34,384 nucleotides of DNA from Opitutales bacterium (GCA_007133065.1 SLNJ01000051.1:1-34384), one strand, 5' to 3'; shown: positions 24,598 to 32,916, counted from the stretch's first letter. Numbers and translations are program-made. The notes: generated by a model from the sequence alone, not told the origin.

Positions 24598-25696
24598 TTT
24601 CGATCAGGGTTACCATGTGCGCACCGCCAAAAGCACTGGAAAAAAGAGCCACCCCATCAAATTCATCGAGGGCAAAGTCCCGGGAGGCCACGTTGTCCGC
24701 AAAAAAGGGGGAAGGCGATCCAGGCGTGCCGGGTGATCTCCCCTGGCAGATGGCTTCAATCGCAATGGCCATCTCAATCAACCCGCAACTGCCGAGGGTG
24801 TGCCCGAGGGATCCCTTCCAGGAGACCAGAGGGCTGCCCGGAAAAGCGGACGCCAGAGTTTGGGCCTCCAACTTTCCGGCATCCAGCGTACCGGTGCCGT
24901 GGCCCTTTATCCAAATCCTCTGACCGCGGCAAAATGGCTTCAGACGCTCACTCACGGCTAAAAACCCACTTCCGTCCGGAGCATTGGCGGTCATGTGGTA
25001 GGATTCCTGGTGGGCGGCGGAGCCCGCAATCCTGAAGTCGGATCTCTCCCGGCTCAGGACGGCACACCCCAGACCATCCCCCAGGCCAATGGCCCCGGTT
25101 TCTTCATCCGTGTAGGGGCGGGGGAAGTCCCCATTCAAAATCTTCAGTGCCGCGAATCCGCCCGCCACAAAGGGGCTGACAAAATCAAAACTCAGAATCA
25201 GAACTTCCTCGGCCAGACCCGTACCAAGAAGCACCCCGCCCTCGTGCAGGGCGAGTTGGGCCGACACGCAAGCGTTGGAGATGACCGTGCAATCCGGCCC
25301 GAATCCGCAGGCTTTGGCAATGGCCGCCACAGCCGTTCCAGGAGTCGAGTAGGCTTGCAACCCCGCGGGACCACCACGGTAAAACGCGAGCAATTGTTCG
25401 ATGCCGAAATTGCTGCTGCTGATCAGAACCGGGTACTTGGGTTCACCCCATGGGCGTTCGGGCATGTCCGCCACCAGTTGACGACATGGCTCCAACCAGC
25501 GCGGGGGAAGGGCGGCATCCAGGGGGGATAAGAGACTGAGCGGTAAAACCGGGTCGCCGTCGATTCCCTCCACCGGCACCGGCTTAAGAGCGATGGTGCC
25601 GTCGCAGAGAGCCCGCCACGATTCCCGGGCCGATCCGAGCGGGGTGGTACATTGGCAAGCGGCCAGATAAACCGCTCCTGCTTGTTGTGGGGCCAT
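24584..25696 (-). CDS. Beta-ketoacyl-ACP synthase (aryl-polyene ketosynthase)
   Basis: A 370-residue condensing enzyme of the FabF/type II PKS group. The catalytic triad is complete: C143 in ISNACVSAQLAL, H266 in IKGHGTGT and H299 in SLGHTLGSCGLIEMA. It would extend the ACP-bound aryl starter by malonyl units. It follows the ACP gene by 45 bases and overlaps the ketosynthase-like partner gene. No second full-length ketosynthase is present in the window, although described aryl-polyene systems often have more than one. ATG 25696 fits the N-terminal strand AVYLAACQCTTPLG. Confidence 0.87.
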   Translation of the reverse strand: MAPQQAGAVYLAACQCTTPLGSARESWRALCDGTIALKPVPVEGIDGDPVLPLSLLSPLDAALPPRWLEPCRQLVADMPERPWGEPKYPVLISSSNFGIEQLLAFYRGGPAGLQAYSTPGTAVAAIAKACGFGPDCTVISNACVSAQLALHEGGVLLGTGLAEEVLILSFDFVSPFVAGGFAALKILNGDFPRPYTDEETGAIGLGDGLGCAVLSRERSDFRIAGSAAHQESYHMTANAPDGSGFLAVSERLKPFCRGQRIWIKGHGTGTLDAGKLEAQTLASAFPGSPLVSWKGSLGHTLGSCGLIEMAIAIEAICQGRSPGTPGSPSPFFADNVASRDFALDEFDGVALFSSAFGGAHMVTLIENDGA

Positions 25697-25741
25697 TCTT
25701 TTCGGGCAGGCGCTGAGTTCTTTTCCTTGCCGTGCCCCGGG

Positions 25742-26011
25742 TTATTTACCGGCATCCGGAGAATTTTCGCGAATATAACGAGCCAGGCTTTCGATTGATT
25801 GAAGCGCCTCGCGAGCGGCTTCACTGCTCTTGATTTTCATGCCAAATTCTTTCTCTACCTGAACCACCAATTCCAGCGCGTCAATGGAATCCAACCCGAT
25901 CTTCGACCCCATCAATGGCTCATCATCGGCAAGATCAGCAACACTCACATCATCGAGTTGGAGGGCCTCGACGACAATCTCTTTTAAGCGGGGTAAGTTG
26001 GGATCTTTCAT
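25742..26011 (-). CDS. Acyl carrier protein of the aryl-polyene cluster
   Basis: An 89-residue acyl carrier protein. The phosphopantetheine site is S42 in KIGLDSIDALELVVQVEK, preceded by the usual helix I (LKEIVVEALQL) and followed by helix III-IV with SIESLARYIREN. It would carry the aryl starter and the growing polyene. AGGAAACC lies upstream of ATG 26011. Described aryl-polyene clusters often encode two ACPs; only one is seen here. It sits between the halogenase-like gene (110-base gap) and the ketosynthase gene (45-base gap). Confidence 0.93.
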   Translation of the reverse strand: MKDPNLPRLKEIVVEALQLDDVSVADLADDEPLMGSKIGLDSIDALELVVQVEKEFGMKIKSSEAAREALQSIESLARYIRENSPDAGK

Positions 26012-26121
26012 AGGTTTCCTGAAATATTGGAAGTACCTGCAACTAATTCAAATTCCACCACCTCAGGCAATCTTCAAACTCCCGGGAATTCTCCCTGGTT
26101 TACGGGGGGTAGCCACCGTGC

Positions 26122-27405
26122 TTATTGTTTTGGAGACGGCGTCAACTCCACTGGAGCAACCAGGGGGAAAAAGCGGTTGACCCGGCAGGCGAGAAGAAAG
26201 AGGGCATAACGCCAGCGCAGGGAAAATCGCTTGGCGGGGTAACCCGCAACCACTGAATTGACGGCGCTGAACATATCAAAGCGTTTGGTTGGCGACATGA
26301 AAATGGAAAAGTCGCGCTCGTGATAGAACACCTGGATCATGCCCAACCAGGAGGACATGCGTTTGCGTATCTGAGTTTCATAAGCCCGTTGCTCCCGCCC
26401 GGTCAAATACCCCCGGGCGCCCGCCTGGCCAAGGATCGCATCGGTCGCGGCTTTGGCGGAAAACATGGCGAGATAGACCCCGGAGGAAAAAACCGGATCC
26501 AGGAAACCGGCGGCATCTCCGAGCATGAGATGATTGCGCCCGGCCATCCGTTGATTGATGTAGGAGTAGTCCCCTTCAACCCGGAAATCGGGCTGCGTCG
26601 GTTGGGCTCCGGCCATGAGTTTTGAAAGATAGGGGGAACGAAAGACCTCGGATTGAAACATGGCCTCCCCGGCGGATTCCTTTCCTTTTTCGATAACTTT
26701 GACCAGGCCAACCGAAGTCCGTTCTTCATCAATCGGGATGATCCAGAACCAGCCTTTTTCAATTCGCACGACGATGATGTTATTGCCCTCCGGACCCGGC
26801 TGGCGGGGGATTCCGGTAAAGTGATTGAAGACCGCCACACGGTTGGGCAGTGCCACCCCATCCTTGGATACCTTGAGGTGGCGGGCCAAAATGCGGGTCC
26901 GTCCCGAGGCGTCGAGCAGCCAGTTGGTCCGCAAAAGAGACTCCTTTCCGTCCTCACCCCGAATCGTCACCGTCCACCCCCGTTCCTCTTCCCGAACCTT
27001 GATCACCCGTTGATTCCGCCGCAGTGCGGTCCCATGGCTTTCGGCTTTTTTCAGCAAAAGCTCGTCAAATTGCGCCCGTTCAACCTGATAGGCATGCGGT
27101 TCACCGGGGATCAGGCCCTCTTTGAAGTTTATTTTAACCCTGGAGCTGCCATCGCCGTACGTGAACTCCGCTCCCCATTTTTTCAAGAACCCGTATTTCT
27201 CCAAATCGGGCCAGATCCCGAGGGTTTTGAGAATGGCATTCCCCGCCGGGAGCAGGGACTCGCCAATGTGAAAGCGGGGGAAACGGGCCTGCTCAACCAG
27301 ACAGACCGAGCGCCCCGTTTGTGCCAAAAGCGCGGCGGCCGTTGACCCTGCCGGGCCGCCGCCCATCACAACAACATCAGCGTCTGCTGACGGTATCTCA
27401 GGCAT
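26122..27405 (-). CDS. Flavin-dependent halogenase-like FAD monooxygenase
   Basis: A 427-residue FAD enzyme of the tryptophan-halogenase-like family. The dinucleotide-binding motif is MGGGPAGSTAA at 14-24, followed by FHIGESLLP at 45-53. The fingerprint of flavin-dependent halogenases, WxWxIP, is present as WFWIIP at 219-224, and lysines K75-K76 in FLKKWGAEF are at the position expected for the catalytic lysine; a second FAD motif, LMLGDAAGFLDPVFSSG, lies further on. A brominating or chlorinating role on the aryl ring would parallel xanthomonadin, which is a brominated aryl polyene. A hydroxylase or reductase role cannot be excluded. Start ATG 27405 overlaps the chorismatase stop by 8 bases; the longer frame to 27501 is a shadow of that gene. 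Confidence 0.8.
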   Translation of the reverse strand: MPEIPSADADVVVMGGGPAGSTAAALLAQTGRSVCLVEQARFPRFHIGESLLPAGNAILKTLGIWPDLEKYGFLKKWGAEFTYGDGSSRVKINFKEGLIPGEPHAYQVERAQFDELLLKKAESHGTALRRNQRVIKVREEERGWTVTIRGEDGKESLLRTNWLLDASGRTRILARHLKVSKDGVALPNRVAVFNHFTGIPRQPGPEGNNIIVVRIEKGWFWIIPIDEERTSVGLVKVIEKGKESAGEAMFQSEVFRSPYLSKLMAGAQPTQPDFRVEGDYSYINQRMAGRNHLMLGDAAGFLDPVFSSGVYLAMFSAKAATDAILGQAGARGYLTGREQRAYETQIRKRMSSWLGMIQVFYHERDFSIFMSPTKRFDMFSAVNSVVAGYPAKRFSLRWRYALFLLACRVNRFFPLVAPVELTPSPKQ

Positions 27406-28360
27406 GAAAGGAGAATGCTCTGGTGATCGATTGTGCAACCGGATGAAAGGATAGTTCCATTTCCGCCACCAGGTCTGACCGACAGAGATCCGCTTCGACA
27501 ATTCGCCAACTCCCTTCGGCTAAGGGGAAATGCTTTCGCAGCCAGGCTTCGGCCACCGTGGCGTCCGAGGCACGGCGCAAGTAGAGCCGCCCATTGGCCC
27601 GCTGTATCCAATCCGAAGGAAGCGATCCCGCCGATTCGCGGTTCAACCCGCCAAAAAGCGATTCCAATAAGGAGTATGTCGTCTGCAATTGCTTATCGAC
27701 TTGCAGAGGGTCGTGCGTTTCATGGCCAATCACCGAGGCCGTTCCGGAAATGTAAACCGCCTGGCTCTCCTCTCCGACAAATAGACTGGCCCGCGAAAAA
27801 GAAGGGGGTCTTGGACCGTAGCGGGCCGGATATTGATAGGCGGGAATCTGGCGGGAATTCTCAAAAAAGCGCGCTTTCTCTTTCCCGCGACAGGCCACTC
27901 CAAAAATGACCATGGAATCGTCCGGTATGCCCACCGCCGAACCGGCCGGATAACTGGGTTCCATGGCATTCGTCTGAAAATGAGTTCCAAAGGCCTCTGC
28001 ACGGCCAACGCAAAAAGCCCGATAGCGCTCGACTCCCCCTTCCATCGCGTTGATGGCGGGGATATAATTCCATATTCTCAGGATCAGGAAATGGCCGATG
28101 TGTTCGAGTACTTGTTGGTAGACTTTCCTCGTTTGCATCTTCAAGTCCCCTTGCCGGGGAATTACCTGAGCGAAAAAGAGAAGCTCGCCGGCATGGCCAA
28201 GAATCAGTCCATCGGCCCCTTGCTCCAGATTGAGATCCCCCGCAAAAAGATACTCCGTGCCGGCTCCCCGGAGGACGGGACTCGCCAGGGAGAGTTCTAT
28301 GGCATCAGCATGAATATCAATTGCCGAACCATTGCTGCCATGGATGATTTTAAACGCCAT
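27398..28360 (-). CDS. Chorismatase of the XanB2/FkbO/Hyg5 family
   Basis: A 320-residue enzyme expected to hydrolyse chorismate. In xanthomonadin producers XanB2 makes 3- and 4-hydroxybenzoate, and 3-hydroxybenzoate is the pigment starter. Family marks are LRIWNYIPAINAMEGGVERY (94-113), the FCVGRAEAFG stretch (116-125) and YISGTASVIGHETHDP (203-218), the conserved strand next to the active site. Genes of this family in an aryl-polyene cluster strongly suggest that the starter is made on site from chorismate. Which hydroxybenzoate isomer is formed cannot be read from the sequence with confidence. It is the first gene of the cluster; the promoter should lie in 28361-28659. The ribosome binding site before ATG 28360 is weak (GGGAAGG, 12 bases away). 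Confidence 0.88.
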   Translation of the reverse strand: MAFKIIHGSNGSAIDIHADAIELSLASPVLRGAGTEYLFAGDLNLEQGADGLILGHAGELLFFAQVIPRQGDLKMQTRKVYQQVLEHIGHFLILRIWNYIPAINAMEGGVERYRAFCVGRAEAFGTHFQTNAMEPSYPAGSAVGIPDDSMVIFGVACRGKEKARFFENSRQIPAYQYPARYGPRPPSFSRASLFVGEESQAVYISGTASVIGHETHDPLQVDKQLQTTYSLLESLFGGLNRESAGSLPSDWIQRANGRLYLRRASDATVAEAWLRKHFPLAEGSWRIVEADLCRSDLVAEMELSFHPVAQSITRAFSFHA

Positions 28361-28498
28361 GCGGTTGAATCGCCTTCCCTAACATATATTGGCCCTCAAC
28401 CATCCGAGACGACCGGAGAATAAGCGCACTTTCTGATCCAGTAAATTAACCTCAAATGGCTGGCTTTGCAAGCGTAGCGCGTCAACCACCCAAATCCT

Positions 28499-28576
28499 GC
28501 GCTCTCTTCGCGTCCTTGCGCTCTTGACCGAGCGGGGCGAGCAGGCGGTTCCATTTTCTTCACCGCAAAGGGGGGG
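28499..28576. repeat. Possible dispersed intergenic repeat of the GCAAAGGACGCGAAG kind
   Basis: The 299-base gap upstream of the pigment operon contains, read on the minus strand, GAGCGCAAGGACGCGAAGAG (28503-28522), and nearby CCTTTGCGGTGAAG (28558-28571). Similar 'gcaaaggacgcaaag' strings occur as dispersed intergenic repeats in many bacterial genomes. The copy looks decayed. Nothing else in the gap looks coding, and I could not settle on a promoter for the operon. Confidence 0.3.
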
Positions 28577-28659
28577 CGGGAACAAAGCGACATACCGGAA
28601 AACCACGTTCTTCCCTGTCCTGTTATTGGTGGGCTTATTTCATTTGCCTTCATTACCGG

Positions 28660-29250
28660 CTAAAACCCCATCGAAAGCCCCAGGGTGAACCCGACCGCGT
28701 CAATGCCCGGATTCGGATCCGTCTGGCCTCCATTCGACAAATGCAGAAACATCGCGCCGGCGGTAAGCGAAATATCCCGGGAAAGGACGTGTTCCACGCC
28801 GGCACGGGCAAACCAGTTCAAGGTAAAATCCTGCCCTTGTCCTCCCTCAACAGCACCTGAATCAATCAGGCCAAAACCACCGCCGGCACCTCCGTAAAGT
28901 GCCCACGTCCCGGCGGCGTTCCACCATTCGACCGATGGGGAAGCGGCCACGGCAATGTAGGCGGATTCCGGCCCCTGCTGCACCCACGTGCCCAGCAAAG
29001 TAAAGCGATGGCGGATCAACAACCGGGAGCCGCCTTCGAAACCGACGCCCAGCGCCTCCACGGAACGCCATGAAAACTGGGTCGGCGCCAATCGGTAAGA
29101 TAAGGTGGTCCCGGAGCCCGCCTGCCAAAGCATTCCGGATTCCAGGGTGACCGAACTTGAGGTCCACGGCATGCTTTCGGACAAGTCCGCAGCCTGCACG
29201 GGAAGCAGAAAAAGGGGAGCAACCAGAGCAAAGCGCAGGAACGGTATCAT
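28660..29250 (-). CDS. PagL-like lipid A 3-O-deacylase (acyloxyacyl hydrolase family)
   Basis: A 196-residue outer-membrane beta-barrel protein with a signal peptide (FLRFALVAPLFLLPVQA, cleaved before ADLSES). The body is made of alternating short amphipathic strands and it ends in the aromatic residue of an outer-membrane protein (GLSMGF). The catalytic segment of PagL is recognisable as MFLHLSNGG, with H170 and S172 and N173, followed by NPGIDAVGF. PagL removes the 3-O acyl chain from lipid A in the outer leaflet. Its position next to the pigment cluster, whose product is a lipid-linked polyene in the outer membrane, may be meaningful or chance. It is 299 bases upstream of the chorismatase gene on the same strand. 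Confidence 0.78.
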   Translation of the reverse strand: MIPFLRFALVAPLFLLPVQAADLSESMPWTSSSVTLESGMLWQAGSGTTLSYRLAPTQFSWRSVEALGVGFEGGSRLLIRHRFTLLGTWVQQGPESAYIAVAASPSVEWWNAAGTWALYGGAGGGFGLIDSGAVEGGQGQDFTLNWFARAGVEHVLSRDISLTAGAMFLHLSNGGQTDPNPGIDAVGFTLGLSMGF

Positions 29251-29612
29251 GGTGTTTTGAGGAAGGCCTGGTACATAACCTCAGGTGCCTTGCTGGTCCG
29301 GGTCATAACGCATTCTGTCAGGTGTGGAAAGCAAAACCAACGCCCTCGACCTGGTCACTGGGAGTGAAGATCCTCCGGTGTCCCACGGCTCGCGGCAGGA
29401 AAGAGCTTGACCCCCATGTGGCTGTCGGAAGAGTTTGTGTACTGGGCCCCGCTGGCGAAAACGGAAAACCCCCGGAAACCGACGTCCCGGGATTCGGTGC
29501 CGGGCCGGGAGGGTATGCGGCAGCTCCTCTTATGGCGCGGGCGACGTCCGGAAACAGAATTCCCGGATCCCGTTTTTCACGAAACGGAGCCTTGAAAACG
29601 CATCCACGTTCC
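29251..29612. other. Non-coding divergent region between PagL-like and methyltransferase genes
   Basis: A 362-base gap between divergent genes. Long open frames cross it on both strands, but their translations are rich in Pro, Gly and Arg and show no family pattern, as expected for high-GC non-coding DNA. I see no convincing promoter, RNA gene or repeat. Confidence 0.4.
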
Positions 29613-30362
29613 ATGCCAACCCCAGCCCACAAAAGCGGCGTCTTCCGCGTCAACCAGGAATTCTATGATGCGCTTTGGTCGGGTATGCTCCTGATCGATC
29701 CCGCGCGCTTCACGACCTGGCCATTGGTAAAGGAGTTGGCGGAGGCGGCGCCGCGGCGTCTGGAGGTCGGTCCCGGTCTGCGGCCGCGTCTGCCCGTGCC
29801 CGGCACGCACTTTGCGGACATCAGCGAACCGGCGCTGGCGAAGCTCGCTTCCGCGGGCGGACATGTCGAGACGGCATCGATCACCCGCCTGCCCTATCTC
29901 AACGATTTCTTCGACCTGGTGTGCGCCCTCGACATCATCGAGCACGTCGAGGATGACGCCGGTGCACTCGATGAGTTGTGCCGCGTGGCCAGGCCGGGGG
30001 CGACGCTGCTCTTGTCGGTGCCGCTCCACCCGGGCCACTGGACATCGTTCGACGATTTGGTGGGGCACTGCCGCCGCTACGAGCCGACGCAACTCCGGGG
30101 GTTGCTGGCGGATCACCTCCTGACCGTGATGCGGAGCGCGCGCTACGGCATGAAACCGGAATCTTCGCGATTGGTAAACTGGGGCATGCTCCAGCTGCGG
30201 AAGCATCCGAAACGAGCTTTGTGGATTTACAATCATCTGATCATGCCCCTCGGCCTGCGCTGCCAAAAGCCCATGGTATTCCAGAACGACATGATCGACA
30301 TGGACGATGTCGGGGAAATCTTTATCGTATGCCGGCTGGAGAAGGCACCGGGAGAAGTTTAA
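29613..30362 (+). CDS. Class I SAM-dependent methyltransferase
   Basis: A 249-residue methyltransferase of the Methyltransf_11 type. Motif I is shortened, RRLEVGPGLRPRLPVPG, followed by the acidic HFADISEPALAKL, the core LVCALDIIEHVEDD and the post-motif VARPGATLLLSVPLHPGH. Small-molecule or lipid-headgroup methylation is the likely role; the substrate is unknown. The frame is open far upstream, but protein-like sequence begins at about GVFRVNQEFYDALWSG, so ATG 29613 is the best start; no clear ribosome binding site is visible. The deacetylase gene follows after 4 bases, so they form a pair. Confidence 0.78.
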   Translation: MPTPAHKSGVFRVNQEFYDALWSGMLLIDPARFTTWPLVKELAEAAPRRLEVGPGLRPRLPVPGTHFADISEPALAKLASAGGHVETASITRLPYLNDFFDLVCALDIIEHVEDDAGALDELCRVARPGATLLLSVPLHPGHWTSFDDLVGHCRRYEPTQLRGLLADHLLTVMRSARYGMKPESSRLVNWGMLQLRKHPKRALWIYNHLIMPLGLRCQKPMVFQNDMIDMDDVGEIFIVCRLEKAPGEV

Positions 30363-30366
30363 CGCA

Positions 30367-31173
30367 ATGACGGCGATGAAGTCCATTCCCGGTTCCTTGA
30401 GACCGGCCGCCGGACGGTGCCTGACCCTCGCCACAATAGTCCTGCTGGGGTTGCTCGTCGCGCTGTGGCCGCGGCTTTCCTTGTCGGAGCGCTTGTTTCT
30501 GGGGCTGTCCGTTTTTCTGGCGCATTTATCCATACTGGCGGGAACCGTGTGGTCGTGCAGCGGATGGTTTGCTCCTGTGGTGAGGCGGTTTTCCCCATCG
30601 GGAAAGGAAGTTTGGCTCACGCTGGATGATGGCCCGCATCCCCGGTTCACCGTTCAGACAATGGAAGTCCTCGCCCGGCACGATGCACGGGCAACCTTTT
30701 TTGTCATTGGACGGGAAGCGGACCATAATCCAGAGCTGTTGCGGGCCATGACCGAGGCCGGACACGGTTTGGGAAATCACACCCATTCGCATCCCTACCG
30801 AACCTGCTGGTGCAGACCCCGTTGGTGGCTGGGACGGGATGTGGACCGCTGCACACGGGTTATTGAGCAGGCAACCGGGGAAAAGCCGGCGCTTTTCCGG
30901 GCGCCGGTCGGGATGGCGAGTCCGGCGACGGGTTCCGTGGTGGCAGCGCGTTCCCTCCGCCTCATCGGCTGGAGCGTGCGCGGGATCGATGCCAAATTCG
31001 GATCCCCCGAAGTCATTGCCGAGCGAGTGCTGCGGCAGGTGCGGCCCGGCGCGATCATTCTAATGCATCCCGAACGCCGGCCCGAATCGGTGGCTGCGCT
31101 GGATATGGTCCTGGCCGGTCTTTCCAAGCGAGGGTACCGTTGCGTTATTCCGAATCCCCGCCAATTCGCCTGA
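30367..31173 (+). CDS. Membrane-anchored NodB-type polysaccharide deacetylase
   Basis: A 268-residue carbohydrate esterase family 4 protein. Two hydrophobic segments at about 18-36 and 41-63 anchor it to the inner membrane, with the NodB domain from about residue 80. Motif 1 is WLTLDDGPH with D87 (catalytic base) and D88 (metal ligand); motif 2 is GNHTHSHPY with the two metal histidines spaced as HxxxH; motif 3 is a variant FRAPVG; motif 5 is AIILMHP. It would remove N-acetyl groups from an envelope glycan or glycolipid. Start ATG 30367 is 4 bases after the methyltransferase stop. Its 3' end overlaps, tail to tail, the methyltransferase gene on the other strand by 29 bases. Confidence 0.86.
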   Translation: MTAMKSIPGSLRPAAGRCLTLATIVLLGLLVALWPRLSLSERLFLGLSVFLAHLSILAGTVWSCSGWFAPVVRRFSPSGKEVWLTLDDGPHPRFTVQTMEVLARHDARATFFVIGREADHNPELLRAMTEAGHGLGNHTHSHPYRTCWCRPRWWLGRDVDRCTRVIEQATGEKPALFRAPVGMASPATGSVVAARSLRLIGWSVRGIDAKFGSPEVIAERVLRQVRPGAIILMHPERRPESVAALDMVLAGLSKRGYRCVIPNPRQFA

Positions 31174-31828
31174 AGACAAAATAATGGCTGCTAAAGGGAG
31201 TTCGGCCCCAGAGCGGGCGGATCTCCTCGGCAAACCCGCCATGGCGAAACGCCGAAGCCACGGCGTCCGGGGTGGGGAAATTGATGATGCCGCCTCCCGG
31301 AATCCAGCCGATGGCCCGGACAAACAACTCTTCCAGGTAGGTGAGCGCATACCGCAGGCTACGGTCCTTCGTCGCGTTGCGAATGAGAACCAAGCCGCCT
31401 GGGGATGCCTTGGCTGCAATGGCCTCCAGCAATCGCCGACGGCTGTCATCCTCCAGATAATGCAACACATCCAGCATGACCACGGCACTAAAATCGGGCG
31501 AAACCTCCCGGGCGTCACAAACGGAAAACCGCAGTCCCTCATATTCGCGGGCGGCGATTGCCGCCGCCCGCCCGATCTTGGAGCCGTCGAGGTCCACGCC
31601 CAGAATTGGCTCGGCAAACCCATGCTCACGCAGGTAAAACGAAAGCAATCCCAATCCGCAGCCAATATCCAGCACCGGCTGGGGACGCCGCCGCAATTCG
31701 GTCAAGACGGCGCGATAGGCGGGGTCGGCGCGCAACTTCCCGCGCACATAACCCTGCAGCCAGCGTGAGTCCTGGAAAAATCCGGCGATTTTTTCAATCA
31801 CCCGGGCGTCTGGAGAAGATTCGGTCAT
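31145..31828 (-). CDS. Class I SAM-dependent methyltransferase (second copy type)
   Basis: A 227-residue methyltransferase. Motif I is VLDIGCGLGLLSFYLREHG, the acidic strand is ILGVDLDGSKI, and AVVMLDVLHYLEDDSR and SPGGLVLIRNA complete the core. The C-terminal part, with a hydrophobic ALTYLEELFVRAIGWIPGGG stretch, suggests an association with the membrane or a lipid substrate. ATG 31828 is chosen because it lies one base after the stop of the membrane-protein gene, giving a tight pair; the longer frame to 31924 runs inside that gene. The 3' end overlaps the convergent deacetylase gene by 29 bases. Confidence 0.8.
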   Translation of the reverse strand: MTESSPDARVIEKIAGFFQDSRWLQGYVRGKLRADPAYRAVLTELRRRPQPVLDIGCGLGLLSFYLREHGFAEPILGVDLDGSKIGRAAAIAAREYEGLRFSVCDAREVSPDFSAVVMLDVLHYLEDDSRRRLLEAIAAKASPGGLVLIRNATKDRSLRYALTYLEELFVRAIGWIPGGGIINFPTPDAVASAFRHGGFAEEIRPLWGRTPFSSHYFVFRRIGGDSE

Positions 31829-31829
31829 A

Positions 31830-32834
31830 TCAGGATCCGCCTGAAGGCATTTCAGTGCGGACATCGCGGAGTCGGATTCGGCGCCCGGAGGGACGATAAA
31901 AGCAAAAAACGACGCCTCCGGCAAGGCTCCAAACCAGTGAGGCCGCGAACCCGCCCAGTGAAATGAGGATGGCGGTTTCCACCGGCACGCCCCCGATCAC
32001 CCCCAGGAGTTCTTCAAAACTCTTTTCCCGGACCCCCAGTCCAGAGATGGAAACCGGCAAACCCGCCATCACATCCACCACCGGCATCACCGTGAGGATT
32101 TCCACCAGCGAGGAACGGCCCTCCACCGCGCGACTGCTGCAGTAAAAGGTCAGAAAATGCGAAAACATCACCATAACGGAGACGCCGACAGCCAACAGCG
32201 TCCGCGGCCATTGTTGACCCAGGGCGTTGAAAGCCAATTCAACCTCCGCCATCCTGGCCCGCACCACCGCCGGCATGGGCAGGCGATCCGCCAGGCCCCA
32301 CCTTGCCAGAACCAGGCATATCGCAATTCCCCCGATAGAGACTCCCAGCAAGAGAACCAGGATTCCCAGCATGCCCGCCGCCAGAGGAGTGGCCAGGAAA
32401 AGGTCGTACCGCAAAAAGGTAAAACACACCGCCATGCCCAGCAACGCCACCAGTCCGCTCATATGATCCATCATAATGCTCAGGATGGCTGCCGTATGGC
32501 GTCCAGGGCATTCACGGCCCACGCACACGACTTTGGCCGCATCTCCGCCCAGCGAACCGAATAGAAAGAGATTGAAAAATCCGCCCACCAAAAAAATCGC
32601 GGTCACCTTGGGAAAACGGATGGCAAACCCTTGCATTCGCAGAAAAATCAGCCAGCGCAACGCACCGGTAAACACACACACACCCGCGGAGGCAACCGCC
32701 AGTGCCATCCAGCCCGCATGGGATTCAGCCAGCGCGCGGGCGACCCCCGCGCGCACCTCCCCATCCGAGAAAATCCATGCAAGAAGAGCGAGGGTCACCG
32801 TCGCCTGTCCTGTTGCGATTAAGGTCCTTCGCAT
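31830..32834 (-). CDS. Lysylphosphatidylglycerol-synthase-type (UPF0104) multi-pass membrane protein
   Basis: A 334-residue integral membrane protein with about eight hydrophobic segments. Family marks are FLFGSLGGDAAKVVCVGREC around residue 95 and the late SISGLGVREKSFEELLG. This is the flippase-like domain of lysyl-PG synthase without the aminoacyl-transferase part; stand-alone members are found beside glycolipid and hopanoid genes and are thought to move or modify lipids. ATG 32834 is well supported: GGAGGG lies 5 bases upstream. The next gene, a methyltransferase, starts one base after its stop. Together with the deacetylase and two methyltransferases it makes a small envelope-lipid neighbourhood beside the pigment cluster. 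Confidence 0.85.
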   Translation of the reverse strand: MRRTLIATGQATVTLALLAWIFSDGEVRAGVARALAESHAGWMALAVASAGVCVFTGALRWLIFLRMQGFAIRFPKVTAIFLVGGFFNLFLFGSLGGDAAKVVCVGRECPGRHTAAILSIMMDHMSGLVALLGMAVCFTFLRYDLFLATPLAAGMLGILVLLLGVSIGGIAICLVLARWGLADRLPMPAVVRARMAEVELAFNALGQQWPRTLLAVGVSVMVMFSHFLTFYCSSRAVEGRSSLVEILTVMPVVDVMAGLPVSISGLGVREKSFEELLGVIGGVPVETAILISLGGFAASLVWSLAGGVVFCFYRPSGRRIRLRDVRTEMPSGGS

Positions 32835-32916
32835 TAATCCCTCCACCGTCCTCTGCTTTCTCTTGCAAGACAAGCGGAATTTCAGGGGGTGCCCAGGGCT
32901 ACCGAAGATCCACTGT

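Noticed and set aside
29157-29612. Long upstream extension of the methyltransferase at 29613
   Set aside because: The extra 152 codons overlap the PagL-like gene's signal peptide on the other strand and translate to Pro/Gly-rich sequence without family features.
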